From the NCBI GenBank assembly GCA_023079485.1, contig CM041084.1, forward strand, positions 132,710,792-132,774,791: a stretch of DNA of 64,000 nucleotides. Direction: 5' to 3'. Every line of letters begins with the position of its first letter. Positions within the stretch are counted from its first letter, which is position 1. The position numbers were made by a program, and so were the translations under genes. Below, one piece after another: positions 24,151-36,600 of the stretch. The notes below the pieces were generated by a model, which saw nothing but the letters and a program-made list of their open reading frames with translations, did no database searches and was not told the DNA's origin. The stretch comes from Archilochus colubris (lineage: Eukaryota > Chordata > Aves > Apodiformes > Trochilidae).

Positions 24151-25833
24151 TCAATCTGTAAATCTTTGGAGATGTGTTAGGCATAGAAACTTGTAATGAC
24201 TTAACTATATTTTATTATCAACAGTGAATTTGTTTTATTTTTAGATGGCAAATGCCTGAAATATTTCAAGCTGCACATTTTTACTTTGTTAAGGCTTGCC
24301 CTTGTTTATAAAGGCAATAGCAAGCAGGCTATTGAACCTGAGGGAGCTAAGTGCTGTAGACTCATGGTCTAATTGATGTTGAGTCAAATGCTCTGTTGCC
24401 CAGACTCTCAAGTGGAAGAACCAAAGATAAAAGTGGTTTACCACCTAACCTGTGCTAGAGACCCTGTGGTGCTTTCCAGAAAGGCTGAGAAATGGTAGAG
24501 ATATTTTATCTTAAAGAGAGCTAAACAGGATTTGGCCATTAGACCTGTCTGTGGAGAGCTGTGTATAGCAAAGAGACATTGTGAACGGGGAGATGAAGAA
24601 AAGCTTGGCTCCAGCTACCTGGAGGGGGCAGAACTGTATGGGATTATCTAGAGTATTGCAGGTTACTGCCTCATTCAGATTTTGGCAGGGTAGTCAGCAG
24701 ACTTCAAAGAAAGGGAGATAAGCTGTGTGTAGCTTGGTTTCTATTTCCATACAATACGCCACTTCCTTCTTAGTAAAATTCTACGAAAATTGTAAATCCA
24801 AGGTGTTCTGCTACTGAATATTAATTGTGCTTAATTGTACCTTTTGCAGATTTCAGCCTTTCTCTCCTCTCCTAATGGAAAGGATGGGGTCTGCAACCAT
24901 TTTCTGAAATCAGTGATGCTTCTTCAGTGCAGAGAACAGAGACAACAAGCTTCCAACTGATTTTATATGGGCTTACTTGCAAGAAAAAAGAGGGCAGTTA
25001 GTTCAGCCCTGATGATTAGCACACAGTGGTGATGATGATAAATAATAGTGATGTTGTATATATTTTATAATAAAACTCCTAAAATATCTAAACATGATTA
25101 TCACATTATGGAAGGTTTCTCATGATGTATGTTTGGAAAGTGGGGTTCATTACTGCAGTTGTTGATACGAGAGTCTTGTGACTGTGCTATGCAGTATGTA
25201 AAAGAAATAAGCAGTATGTTAAGTGCAAAATACTTAGTCCCTCACCCTGTAACAGAAAACAGTAACCCAGTAGCTGGCAAATACTAGCCATCCCCCTTAT
25301 TTTCCTCTTTTTCTCAAAGCAAGATCTTTACTTCTCTTATCCCAAAGAGAGATAGAATCTTCTGTCTCTCAAAAGACTTATTTGCGTGAGTAATATTTTC
25401 CTTGTATATTGTGAAGAGGGAATCTCTGCTTTGCTCTGATATCCATGCTGACTTCCCATTCTTTTCTCTCCAGATTAGCTTAAGACCTATTTATGTTTGC
25501 AACAACAAGAAATCATGCTGGGTTTGAGTGTGGTTTTCTTGTTGACATTTTAGAAACTGTTTCAGGCTCTTAGTAATATTTAGGCAAATTTATTTGTTTT
25601 TTGTGGTGTTACTGTTGACATTTCCTGAGGGATCTGGTGAAGATATTAACAGCTTCCCAGCACAGGAATGCTGTACAAGTAGTTCTTTGCTTGTGGCCCT
25701 GAAAAGAATTCCTCTTAACTCATATTTTTGCTGCAAGTAATGTTTTTGTGAGTTCGGGTAAATAAGAATCAGTCCTGGCTATTTTGGGGGGCATAAATTT
25801 CTGCTAAACTCCTTAGTGTTTTGCTTCTTTCAG

Positions 25834-25935
25834 ATATAACAAGCAGAAGGTGCCAATTTATTGTGTGAATCAGAGCTTCTGTGCTATACAAACATCTGCA
25901 GTGCAGAGTAGGGAGAAAGTCTGCAAGGAGCTTTG
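25834..25935 (+). CDS. Weak candidate coding exon (unrecognised)
   Basis: A 102-nt segment follows the acceptor TTTTGCTTCTTTCAG (ending at 25833) and ends before the donor GTAATT at 25936. One frame is open throughout, starting after one base: YNKQKVPIYCVNQSFCAIQT, then SAVQSREKVCKEL. Its entry phase fits the exit phase of the segment at 6346-6424, but such a match occurs by chance one time in three. No domain is recognised. The opposite strand also has a 106-codon open frame over the same DNA, so the open frame may reflect composition. A chance pseudo-exon is quite possible. Confidence 0.15.
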
Positions 25936-27093
25936 GTAATTGGCTAAGCCTGATGGCCAGGAGAGCTTGTAACTCACCTAGCAGAAATTGGTCAGCTAGA
26001 GGCTTGCCTGATTTTAAAGCTGGTAGCCATGAAAAACGATCACATAGCAGAACTTGGCCTTTTCTGTGTAGTGTATGCCTCAAGGGCACTGTAGGTTAGA
26101 CACAGATTTATGTTGTTGTGAGTTTGCTTTTTTAAGCTGTGCTTTTAAACCTGTGCACTGCCTTATTTTTAATATCTGTATTAATTATGTTAAAAATTAA
26201 CACAGGATGTCTACTTAGAGGATTTATTTAATCTTTTGTGTGTGAAGGTTTTGAAGACTTCAAGCAGGTTGCATTTTGTTCTGGAATCCCTGAATATCAA
26301 GTTCGTACATGCATCCATCCAGCCAGTTTACTCTGTGTCCTGTATTAAAAATGCTCCCATTCTTACCTTCAAGAATCAGTTACAGTTTAGAAACTTTTAG
26401 CAGTACAGTATCCTTTTCTGACTGGTCACCATGTATTTCAGCTATGGAACAGATTTTCCTCAAAACACATTGCTGTTTTAAAATATTTTCAATCGAAAAG
26501 CATTTCTAAACTCAACTGTTGCATCCTCTGCTTTTTCATTGAAACTGTAGAGAAACTAGTTTGCAAGATGGTAAGGCAGCAGCATTTTGTTCCATTTCCA
26601 AGCCCTTTGTAGGAGCCTTGGGGAGAGGCAGTCCTTGTTGTTGGTCTGCAACTGTTTCCCTGCCTTGAAAAAGAACAAAAACTGTCAGGAAGAAAGATAT
26701 TCATCCTAAGGGTAGCCTCCAGTTACATTAAATAGAATAGCAGCCACTTGGAGATGGGACTGGAAGGCAGCCAAAAGGACACTGAAATTTTCAATAGTCT
26801 GTCCCTATGCCTGTCTTCCAGTGATCGACAGAGAATGTAATTTCAACCTTCAAACTATTCACTGCAAGCAAAGGGAACTGAATGCTGTTCCGGCTCTATT
26901 TTACAGAGCATTGTAACCTAGATGAGAGGATACCCTTCTCTCAAATGTGTGTGTTGATCTACTATTGCAGCAAATCATTGCTGCTTACTGATTTACAGAA
27001 ATTGTCCTTTTGGCTGTCTTGATTGTGTTTCATAAGGAAAAACTTTGGCCTTTACCAGTGTATATAAAATAATTTCAAGGGGTGTTTTCACAA

Positions 27094-27552
27094 AATCATA
27101 GAATCGTTGGGGCTGGAAGGGGCCTTAAAGATCACCCAGTTCCATGCCTCTGCATGGGCAGGGACCACCCTCCACTAAACTGGGTTGCTCCAAGCCCCAT
27201 CCAGTGTTGCCTTGAACATTTCCAGGGAAGGGGCATCCACAGCTTCTCTGGGCAGCCTGGTCTCGTATCTCACCACCCTCGTAGTGAAGGATTTCTTCCT
27301 AGTATTTCTTCTAAATATATCCTCTTTCAATTTAAAACCATTACCACTCATCCTATCACTACATGCCTTTTTAACAACTCCCTCCCCAGCCCTCTTTGGG
27401 TGCTGGAAGGTCTCCCCAGCATCTTCTCTTGTCCAGGCTAAACAACCCCAACTCTTTCAGTCTGTCTTCATAGTTTAGGTGTTCCAGTTATCTGATCATC
27501 TTTATATCCCTCCTCTGGGCTTGCTCCAACAGCTCCATGTCCTTCATGTGAT
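27094..27552 (-). mobile_element. CR1 LINE, minus strand, 3' end
   Basis: Read on the minus strand this is a CR1 of about 460 bp from ORF2 C-terminus to 3' end. The plus strand starts AATCATAGAATCGTTGGGG (antisense of the octamer tail) and continues with 'gggcagcctggtctcgta', 'ttgtccaggctaaacaaccc' (near 27429) and 'ttgctccaacagctcc' (about 27521). It belongs to the subfamily whose 3' UTR carries a CCATGCAGGG-type motif, like the copy at 60.1 kb. Moderately diverged and coding-dead. Confidence 0.92.
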
Positions 27553-29822
27553 AGATTTCTTAGATGACCCATGCTGCTGGTAACAAGTAGGAGGTGCTCA
27601 ACCTTGAATTAGCCAGATGAAGTCACTTTTTGAGGCATTAGTGCAGTGACAAGATCAACTGGCTTTCCTTGTCATGTGTGTAGAAGGGTTTAATTATATG
27701 TTGTAACTTTTTTGAGAAAATTTCTCAAATGTATGTATCTGAAGACAGATTGCCTGTGACTTAGAGCAAGATTACAGCCTCATGAATCTCCAGCAGTTTC
27801 AGGGGTGTATTTTCAGTAAGATTTATTTCTTCCTTTTGAGAGATATCTGTAGCCTCATGTGTTTGTATATGAACCAGTGTAAACCATTGAACCCGGTGAT
27901 TCATCTCAGCCAAACCAAGATCAGAACTAGGTCTGCCATCACATGATGTTAGGCACTGCTGTTCCCTTCCCAGTGGGATCTCTACATACATCTTTTGAGG
28001 AAGAGGAGAAGCTGGGCCCTTTTTAGTTTTAGAACATTGCATTTTAGTGAAAGTGGTGATATAAAGATATATAAAAAATGAGAAGTTCAATTATATAGAT
28101 GGTTCCTTAGTAAAAATCTCATTCCTATTGTCAAAAATGTTAAATGATGTGTATTCTAATATTTATGTAGTGCAGTGTTTGTGTTTCCTGCTGAAATGTA
28201 GAGCTGTATTAGTAATGCCATTAAAAAAAAGGCAACACACTGCCCCTTCTATGTACACATCATGGTAGTGAAATAGTTGCTTCAGCAGATAGGAAAGCAA
28301 AGAGGTGGGATGTGCCCTCTGGGTATGTTTTGCATGCAAAGAAGTAAAGATGACATTTAGCTTCAGAAAGATGAGCGGTAGGATTCAGGAATTGAAAATC
28401 AGAGGTACAGAAGCATTGAGAGGTTCAGATAGTACTGAATAGTGACTTCTCAAAGCTTTTGATGTACTTTATTCTCAGCTTCCCACACAGTAACCTGCTC
28501 TGTTTTGCAAGTAGGTGTCAAAGTACAGGGTAGGTACATGATCTGCCCCAAAGCCCTGTAGTTCTGCCCAGGCCACGGAGAATCCCTGAAAGTACCAGTA
28601 AGTATGGCACTTGTTAGGGTGTCACACAAATGTAGAGGCTTGTCTGAAGTCCCTGGTGCCTAGAGTTAGTAATTATAAAGTGCAGCAGTTACTACTGTGA
28701 GCAGTCCATTAGCTTCAATAGAAACTGTGTTGTTTTGTTGGAGGGTAATGTCCTTGTCTTTTTTGCATTGAATGTAGGAAGGGCTGCACTCTGCAGTGCT
28801 ACAATTCTGGATTAATGATATGTTGTCAGCTAAAGTGCTCTTTGAGCCCCAGATAGTTTTACCAATAAAATTTTGTAAATGTTTGGCAGATAGAGGAGAA
28901 AGAGCCATTTAATAGCTGCCTTTGAACGTGGTATTTGGTAAAAGCACTAGAATCTAGTACTCTGGCTCAGATTTCTGTTTCTCGCTGTGCTTGTGCAGTC
29001 TGTTGCTTCTCAAGAGCATTATCTATGGAGATGAAAATAGTGACAGATGTTTTCTGTAACATGGATGGCATGGCTTGCTGGCATGGTGCTCCTGGACTTA
29101 AAACGGGCACTGCTGTTTGCTGCGTCCATCCTGGGTGTTCTTTGGGAAGACAGGGAGGGCATCATTCAGCCAGAGCTGCATCTTGTATCTCAGCATTACA
29201 CAGGCCTGCAGTTGCTGAATACTTCCCAGTCTGTAAAATTTTCTATTATAAATCCTTTCTTAAGGCATCTACTTTGTTATAAATCCTCCGCTTTCTCTCT
29301 GTTTCCTCTATGTGCAAATTATGGTAAATATCTGAGAGTCAAGGAGATGACTGAATGAAGAAAGGGAGGAGACAGATGTGAAAGAAGTGGGGGGAATATG
29401 AGAGAGTGAATGAAAACAAGGGACATAGCTGAGGAAAAAGGAAGTTACATATGTATAAACATTTTGATGGCTCTATTAAATTGAATAGATTCAGGACTAT
29501 AAATTAAGGAAAGAAGTAGCAGAACAGAAACTAAAATGTTTTAAATCACAGGGAAAATATTCCAACTGTCTTACACTATGGTAGCTAGTTTTACTTCCTT
29601 CCTAAGTGTTTAAGTGTAGAAAAGCAAATTGAAGCAAGAAATAGGAAAAAAAAATGCAGTATGAAGGAGAAAGTGATCAGAGAAGGAAGAACAGAGAGGG
29701 AAGTCTGTCTAACATTTGCTTCAGTGCATTTTATGGTCTAGGTCAATACTTAGGGCCCTGGACATATTAGACTGCCTCTCCTAGTATTGTTTCTGCTTTT
29801 TTTCTTAGAAATACAAATACTT
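27553..29822. other. Single-copy DNA, no gene seen
   Basis: About 2.3 kb with no recognised repeat. Open frames of 80-115 codons occur at 28666-29358 on both strands without splice or domain support. Confidence 0.5.
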
Positions 29823-30673
29823 TCAACCAGGCCTCTGCTTGCTCAACCCCGAGCCCCACTGTGGGACAGGGAGGAGAAAATCCACCTTAAAGCTCATTGA
29901 TCAAGACAAGAATAGGGGGCTTCTCAATTCCCTGTTAGAGTAATGGGCAAAAATCATGCAGGTTCCACTTGGGAAGAAAAAGAACTAATTTAATCTGCAA
30001 GGAGAAAGAGAAAACATGACCAGATCTTAATACCTCCTCCCACCCCTCCCCTCTTCACTGCTGCCTCCCCCTCAGGGCACAGGGGATGGGGACAGGCAGG
30101 GAGGAGGTTTAGGGTCGCTTTATCACACGCTGTTTCTGCTGCTTTTCCTCCTCAGAGAAAGGACTCCTCACATTTTTCTCCCAGCTCAAACATGAGGCCC
30201 CTTTCACAGGAGAGAGTCCTTCCTGAACCCCTGGGACATGAGTCCCTCCCGTGAGGTGCAGTCCCTCAGGAACTGCTCCAGCCCGGGCTGCCCACAGAGT
30301 CACGGCTGCTGCGGGAACAGTCACCTCCTCTGGCACAGGGTCCTCCATGGCTGAAGATCCACATCTGACCCTCTCTGCAACCCTGCACAGGCTGCCACCT
30401 CTGCCCACCCATGACACATCAGGGCCTACAAATCCACATTTGCCCCACTGTGCTTTTTCAGGGACTGCTCCCCCATGCTCCTCCATGGGGTGCAGGGGCA
30501 CAGCTGCCATCTCACCACGGGCTGTGGGAAATCTCTGCTTGGGCACCTTTCCCCCTCCTTCTTCATTGACCTTGGTATCTTTTCTCTGGCATTGCTTCCA
30601 GCAGCTTCTCACAGGAGCCACCCCTGTGGCCCCCCCACTTCCAACCACAACTGCACTCCTTGTTTCTCTGCCT
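29823..30673 (-). mobile_element. LTR-type endogenous retrovirus-like repeat, minus strand
   Basis: This GC-rich 0.85-kb block contrasts with its AT-rich surroundings. It matches in order an interspersed repeat I know from many neoavian genomes and attribute to ERVL-type LTRs. Recognisable parts on the plus strand are 'gggacagggaggagaaaa' (29863), 'taatgggcaaaa' (29941), 'cacacgctgtttctgctgct' (30125), 'ggactcctcacat' (30161), the repeated 'ctgctcc/gtgcagtccct' motifs (30250-30290), 'cttcattgaccttggtatct' (30561) and 'cagcttctcacaggagccac' (30602). Open frames of 144 (plus) and 179 (minus) codons lie inside it and come from its composition. Many ancestral CpG positions appear as TG/CA. No internal gag, pol or env sequence is present. 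The ends and family name are uncertain. Confidence 0.7.
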
Positions 30674-33600
30674 TCACAGAAATGATGTAGTTTTTTTACA
30701 AGGATGGAAAAGTAGGATTATTTCTTTCCTTTAGGAAGGGGCAGCAGTTAGCATACCGTAGGGAATTTACGGGCTGGCTGGACCTTGGAAGGCTCAGTAG
30801 CTAATTCTCCATCATTTTTTTTTTCCCGTATAAGGAAAAAAGCAAATCAGGTTATAGTGAATAGTTTGTTGCCAGGGCCTTATAGTCAATGCCAAATAGA
30901 GATAGTCAAGCTGAAGACTCCCCTGGCACAGGGGAAGTAAAGTTGTGCTTAGTGGGAAATGCAGAGGATGATATGTTTGTTTGAATCAGTAGGGACTGGA
31001 AAATCTGGAAAACAATGGATGTAATTTGAAAAGATAATGCTCATACTACTTTTTGTATTATAAAGCAAAACATTAATTTAAAAGAATTTTAAAGGCGATG
31101 GGTTTATGCTTACCAAAATATATGTATTTTTTTAACACAAAAAGGAATTAAACTGTTGAGCTTTGCTTCAGAGGCAGATCTCGTGAGTTCAGAAAGCCTT
31201 TTGTGGTTACTTGGATGTAATGAAACATTCAGGATTTTGTTATCATATGGTGATGTTTTTTTCTAAGAAATACAGAAAAAATCCTCATTGCACAAGGAAT
31301 GACACTTCTGGCTAACTGCAGCCTGAAGAAAGCTTTCCTTGGGTTCTGCTCTTCGATGCTGACTGCTTGTGAATAATAGGAACCCTGTTCTCACCTTAGG
31401 TTTCTACTCTTTTTTGTGGTGTTCTAATTCCCTTTATGTGATGAGAATAAATCTGGACATACAACTCATATCAGAAAAAAAGTAGGCATAAAGTGAAAAA
31501 TAATTCTAAAAGTGTTGCCTTTTGCCAAGCTGACTTCTAAGGTCACGGCCAAGCGAAGAGAAGAGTGCAGACATCACAGCTAGAGCCCACCACTCTGTTC
31601 ACTTCTCATTTCTGCAGGAACAGAAAAGTTTATTAGATGAAGGTCTAATGAGTCACATCAGCTGGCCTGTCATCTGCCATAACAATGGACCACAGTCAAA
31701 ACCACAATAATTCATATGTCTGTGTCTGGTATTCATATACAACTGAATGAAAATTTACTCACAAAATTAAGACATTTTGCTAGTATTACTCCTTTGTTTT
31801 TGTTCTAGTTTCTCTTGGGACATAAAGAGGCTGTGTCTTTTTTATTTCAGCATAGAAATACTTTGTCAAAGAATGGTTGGGTTTTTTTTCTTGTTATTTC
31901 TGTTTTGCCTTTATATGGTAGTTACATATTTGCTCCAGTGTTCAGGTTTTTAGTGAAAAGCATGAGTCCAGGTTTTCAGTGCTGATGTGCTGCTTTATGT
32001 GTATCTCTCCATCATCTGTTTGTTCTTAAACTTTCCAGTTCTTTTTAATGTGTTCTTTTTACATGCCTAAATGGATCAGTGATAGTATGAGGCTGAGTGG
32101 GATTGTCCCAGTCTTCTTGATTTCTTTCATAAAAATTACTGACTTTTAAACTCTCAGAGTTTAACAGCCACTTTTGATACATGAAAAAAAGAGAGCCTAG
32201 ACTTTTAAGAATATTCCAAAGAGGCTATAAAACAGACTGTCAGATTTCTGTTCACTTGAAATGATCATAGTGATAGAGAGTTGAAAAGAAAATTTGCATA
32301 ACTTTTTAAATAGGAAAAGAGATAAGATTGATATCATTATATCAGATGTTATGCTGAAGGCTCTTGCATTTATTTTCTTACAGTTCTTTGTGGCCTGCTG
32401 GGTTAGTGAAGGATGAGAAATCATGCTGGATTAACTTTTTCCTTCAGGTTCCTGTTTTCTTTTGTCATGTTGAACATTTAGGCACAAAAATTTTCATTTG
32501 AAGAAGGGAAATTTGACTTGATCTGATTGTTTGATAGTTTCAAGCAGTGATTGCTAAAGAGTATGATTTTTAGAGCTGAGAACCATAATGGCACTAAATT
32601 TAAGCAGTTAGAAAATTCCTGGATTAGATGTACAGATGTCACATTGGATGGGTTTAATTCCTGATTGACTATGAGGTCTTAAATCCACTGTGAAACAGAA
32701 AAATATGTAATTGAGAATAAAAGGAGGAAAAAAACCACTACATTTTCTCCTGTGAACCAGCTAGCAGAGTTCTACAGCCTTCCTCAAATGTTACACCTGG
32801 ACTTAAAATATTCACATATGAAATGTAGAAGTCATCAAATATTCCATATATGAGATGGAATTAATTTGTCTGATTTTTTTTCTGAGGAATATTCCTCTTT
32901 CTATAGACCTTTTATATAGACTTCTAGTAGTGATGGGTAATTCCCTGGAATGTTCAGTAAAGAATGTAAAAAAATAGTGAACTGAAGAGAGTTCCAAAAA
33001 GAGATTTGAAGAAGATGGACCGACAAGGTATGGAGGTGATTTTGGTCTATTGAGAATATAGTAATGCTTCTCTGAGGATACCACATATATCTTTATTTTT
33101 ATTTCTTGTCTCCACCTTTCCTTCACATGCACCACCCAGTGAGTTAACAGTGAGCTTTCTGGTTATTAGGTTAGACTCTAATTAAGAAATTTTTAATAAG
33201 CTTAATGCCAAGTCTCAGCTCTGAGTGGTTTTGTGTAATTCAGGAGAGGGAACTCCATTGTCTGAGTAGGTGAAAGTTCATTTGAATATTGTTTAAAATA
33301 GGAATGACTTGAGAATAAAAAGCCTAATACCCAGAAGAAATTACTGAGACTTCTAGTTTGATAAAGGAGCTTTTAATTTTTCTGCATTGGCTCTCATCTT
33401 ACAAAATTGCTGAGAATTTTGCTGCTGATGTTAGCAGAATCAGGTTTAATGTCTGGATGATTTCTTTAGTAATTGATGCTAGTGTTGGGAATTACCTCCT
33501 TATTTTAGCTTCCTTCTTTCTCTTGTGTTCTTTATCACAATTAATGATAGCAAAAAGGCTTGGAAAGGATTATTAAGTCTGTCCCTCTGCCACTTAAAGC

Positions 33601-36600
33601 TGTTACCCATGTTCCATCTATATAATGATTGCTTAAATACCGTTTTCTGTCACCCTCATTTTCTAAGACTTTATTCCTGTAAATAGGAAACAATTCCAAG
33701 GGAATATGCAAACATATTATGGGAAGCTTTTTTTTTTTTTAACTACTCCATAGCAAACAGAAGCCAGCCCCACTTCTGGAGCATGCATGCTGTGATAATA
33801 CATAACAAGCTTTTTATATTAATTACTATACAGTATATCACAAGCTGCTAAGGTCTTGTTCTGCAGGAAGGCTACCATTTGTAATGGCACCATGAGCAGA
33901 TTTAATAGCATTCATGCAGAACTCACTTTTTCATTGCTTTATAGTATGTGAGATAAGAGTTCAACAAATATTATGGGCCAGCCTAGATGAATTGAACATT
34001 AGACATGAAATTTGAAATGCTTCATTGATTTTCTTGACAAAAGGATTGGACACATTTTGTGCCAGTTGAAATTCCTGTATCATCAGGATTTGTTTTGTTT
34101 TTTTCCCTAGTCCAATGATCATGTTGCTATATTAATTGAAAGTTGACTTGAAAGTGTTCTGGGATAATTACTACCTTTGCTGGAGTCAGGTTCTACTATT
34201 ACTCATAGAATATGATTAGAATCATTATTAAAATCACTGGAATATGTTAAAAACTAAGCATTGCAACTTTCAAAGGAATTGTACAGTTGGGCATTTCTAT
34301 AATATTTTCTTAAAGCCAAGCTAAGCTGATTCCATATGACAGCAGTCTTAATGAGACTCAACAAACAGTACAGTTTGTAACCTCAGGCCAACTGCTGAGC
34401 AGAAGCCAAGAGCAGTGCTGCAGCTTTAGTGAACCCATTACTGTGAAAGATGCTGGATCCTAGAGCAGCCTGAGTCACTCTTTGCACAAGAGATGAAGCT
34501 CCAATAAATACAAATGAATATCCAGGGTGATGGGTGACAACTTGGTGCATACATGATTTTCTCTGATTTGACAGTGCCTCGATACGGTCTTAAGGCCTGT
34601 GGCTTACTAGCAGCCATTTACATTTTTAGCCCTTGAAACTTTGGTTTTATTTGCAGACATTAACATTTGGGGCTTGTGCTTTCATATAACTATTAAAAAT
34701 TTCCTTTGCTTGCTTTTGGGGCCTTATTCTCAGAGCTGCTCAAGTTCTGGAACAGACTCTAAAAACTGTTAGGATAGTCAACAATGCTGAAATACATATG
34801 TTTTTTCTGCCACATTATCCTTACTTTTATTAAATTTTACTGAAGGTGAATTGATACAGGAGCTTCCATGGGCGTGAAGTGTCTTTAGTCACTTGAAGAC
34901 AGGAAAGTAGCCTTGAGCTGCTTATGGGAAACCCTGTTGCAGGCCCATTTGGACCCTTAAGTTGGAAACAAAGAGCAAATAATTCTGTGTTGTTTTTTTC
35001 ATTTTGCTAGTTTCTTAAGTTTTCCTTTCTACTTTTAGAAAATAGGGGTTTTAATAAATAAATTTTTATTTGTTCTTGTATTTGGAAGCTCTGGTGCATC
35101 TTCAAGAAAACATAGTTGCTGGCGTCAAGTGAAACAGCGCATGTTAAAACAAGCTCTCTTCTAGCATTGGTATAATATAAACTGGTTAACATTCTGCAGT
35201 ATTTCTGCTTTTGCCATGCTGTGGATAGAAATCATTAGCAATAATAAATTATCATAAATTTACCATGCAGCTGTCTATTGAGATATGGGTTAGGGTTATC
35301 AAATCTTTCTATTTCTTGTTCTACCCAGAGTATAATCTGAGGATGTTGAACCTCTCATCCTTAAGGTACCCTCTGTTTTCCAGCATGGGAAAAAGTATTC
35401 TGTGATTTTGAGCCCAGTTTAAATCACAGTCACTTTGTGATTCACAAGCTTCCCACCCTGCCTCCAGCACATCCACTGGCTTGGAGCCCTATGAGGGTCC
35501 TCCAGTAACTCTAGGCACCCCTCATGAACAAGGTGAAGAAATTGTGGTTAATAGACCAATAGAAGCAACATAACTCCTTTTTTTCATTATTATGGCTTAC
35601 CTAATCTTTATCAAAATATTCCTAAAGGATCTCTGGAAACACAGTATGAATGGATTAAGGGACTGAAAAGAACAGGAAAGCACAGAGCTGTGTTATTTGA
35701 GCTTGAGGTGAACAGGGATGCTGAACCAACTCTTCGGCTGTTTCTGCACATCAAGGGCATAACAAAACAAAGAGGTAGTGGCACAGACTGAAGTACTGCC
35801 ACTGGGCAGGAAAAGAGGCAGAGATTTGTTTACATTGGTAGAAATAATATATAATGTGCTGGACTCTACGTTCATATTTCCCTGAGATAATCTTCTAAAA
35901 AATCCTTAAATCTGAGCAGTTAACCATGTATACCAAATTAGTGATTGTTAAATAAGTTTGACCTGTCAGCTTTGCAGAGCTGCTGAATAACAGCTGAAGT
36001 GGCTAATGCTGAAATACAGGCTGATAACACATTTACCATTTACATTTTTGATCTTCAACCTAGTAAGATGGGAGAAAAAGATATTAAGATAGCTAGTGCA
36101 AAAAGATTATGCAATCAGATCCTGTTCCCTGTTCAGTGCAGTGAAATTACTGAATGGCAACAACAAAGCCTAAATTGTCATCTGCTGACATTTAATTAAG
36201 TGGAAAACAGGAAAAATGCACTGTTAAAAAGTAGAATCAGGATCACTAGGAATTTGCAGAGATATAAAGAGGCAGATAAGCACAAGAAAAATCAATATGG
36301 TTAGTGTCCTGAGCTCTATTAGCACTTCACAAAACTATATAGTTTGTGTTTATAGTTGGGTATGATGTCCTCAAATAGTGGTGACATTGCAAGAAATGGT
36401 CTGGTGGCTGCCTAACACCATCACTCAGACCATGAAGGGATAAACCAGAGATTTTTAGTCAGTGAAGGAAGGGAAATGTATGATAGTAGTACACTAGTTC
36501 TTCTTAGAAGGCATCAGGCATGGTATGGTGCAGACTGAGCCAAATAACAAAATGCGAAGTGAACTTCTACTGGAGAGATCAAATACTTGGAGTTCCAGGG

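Larger units (their letters stand above)
19896..27093. other. Long single-copy AT-rich stretch
   Basis: About 7.2 kb without a recognised gene. Small features are a 14-bp direct duplication at 20914-20941, an A17 run at 24134-24150, and a GATGAT-rich patch near 25029. A splice-flanked open segment at 25834-25935 is listed separately. Other open frames lack support. Confidence 0.5.

Noticed and set aside
30109..30685. Open frames of 179 (minus) and 144 (plus) codons
   Set aside because: They lie within the GC-rich LTR-like repeat; stop codons are rare there because of composition. Neither resembles gag, pol or env.
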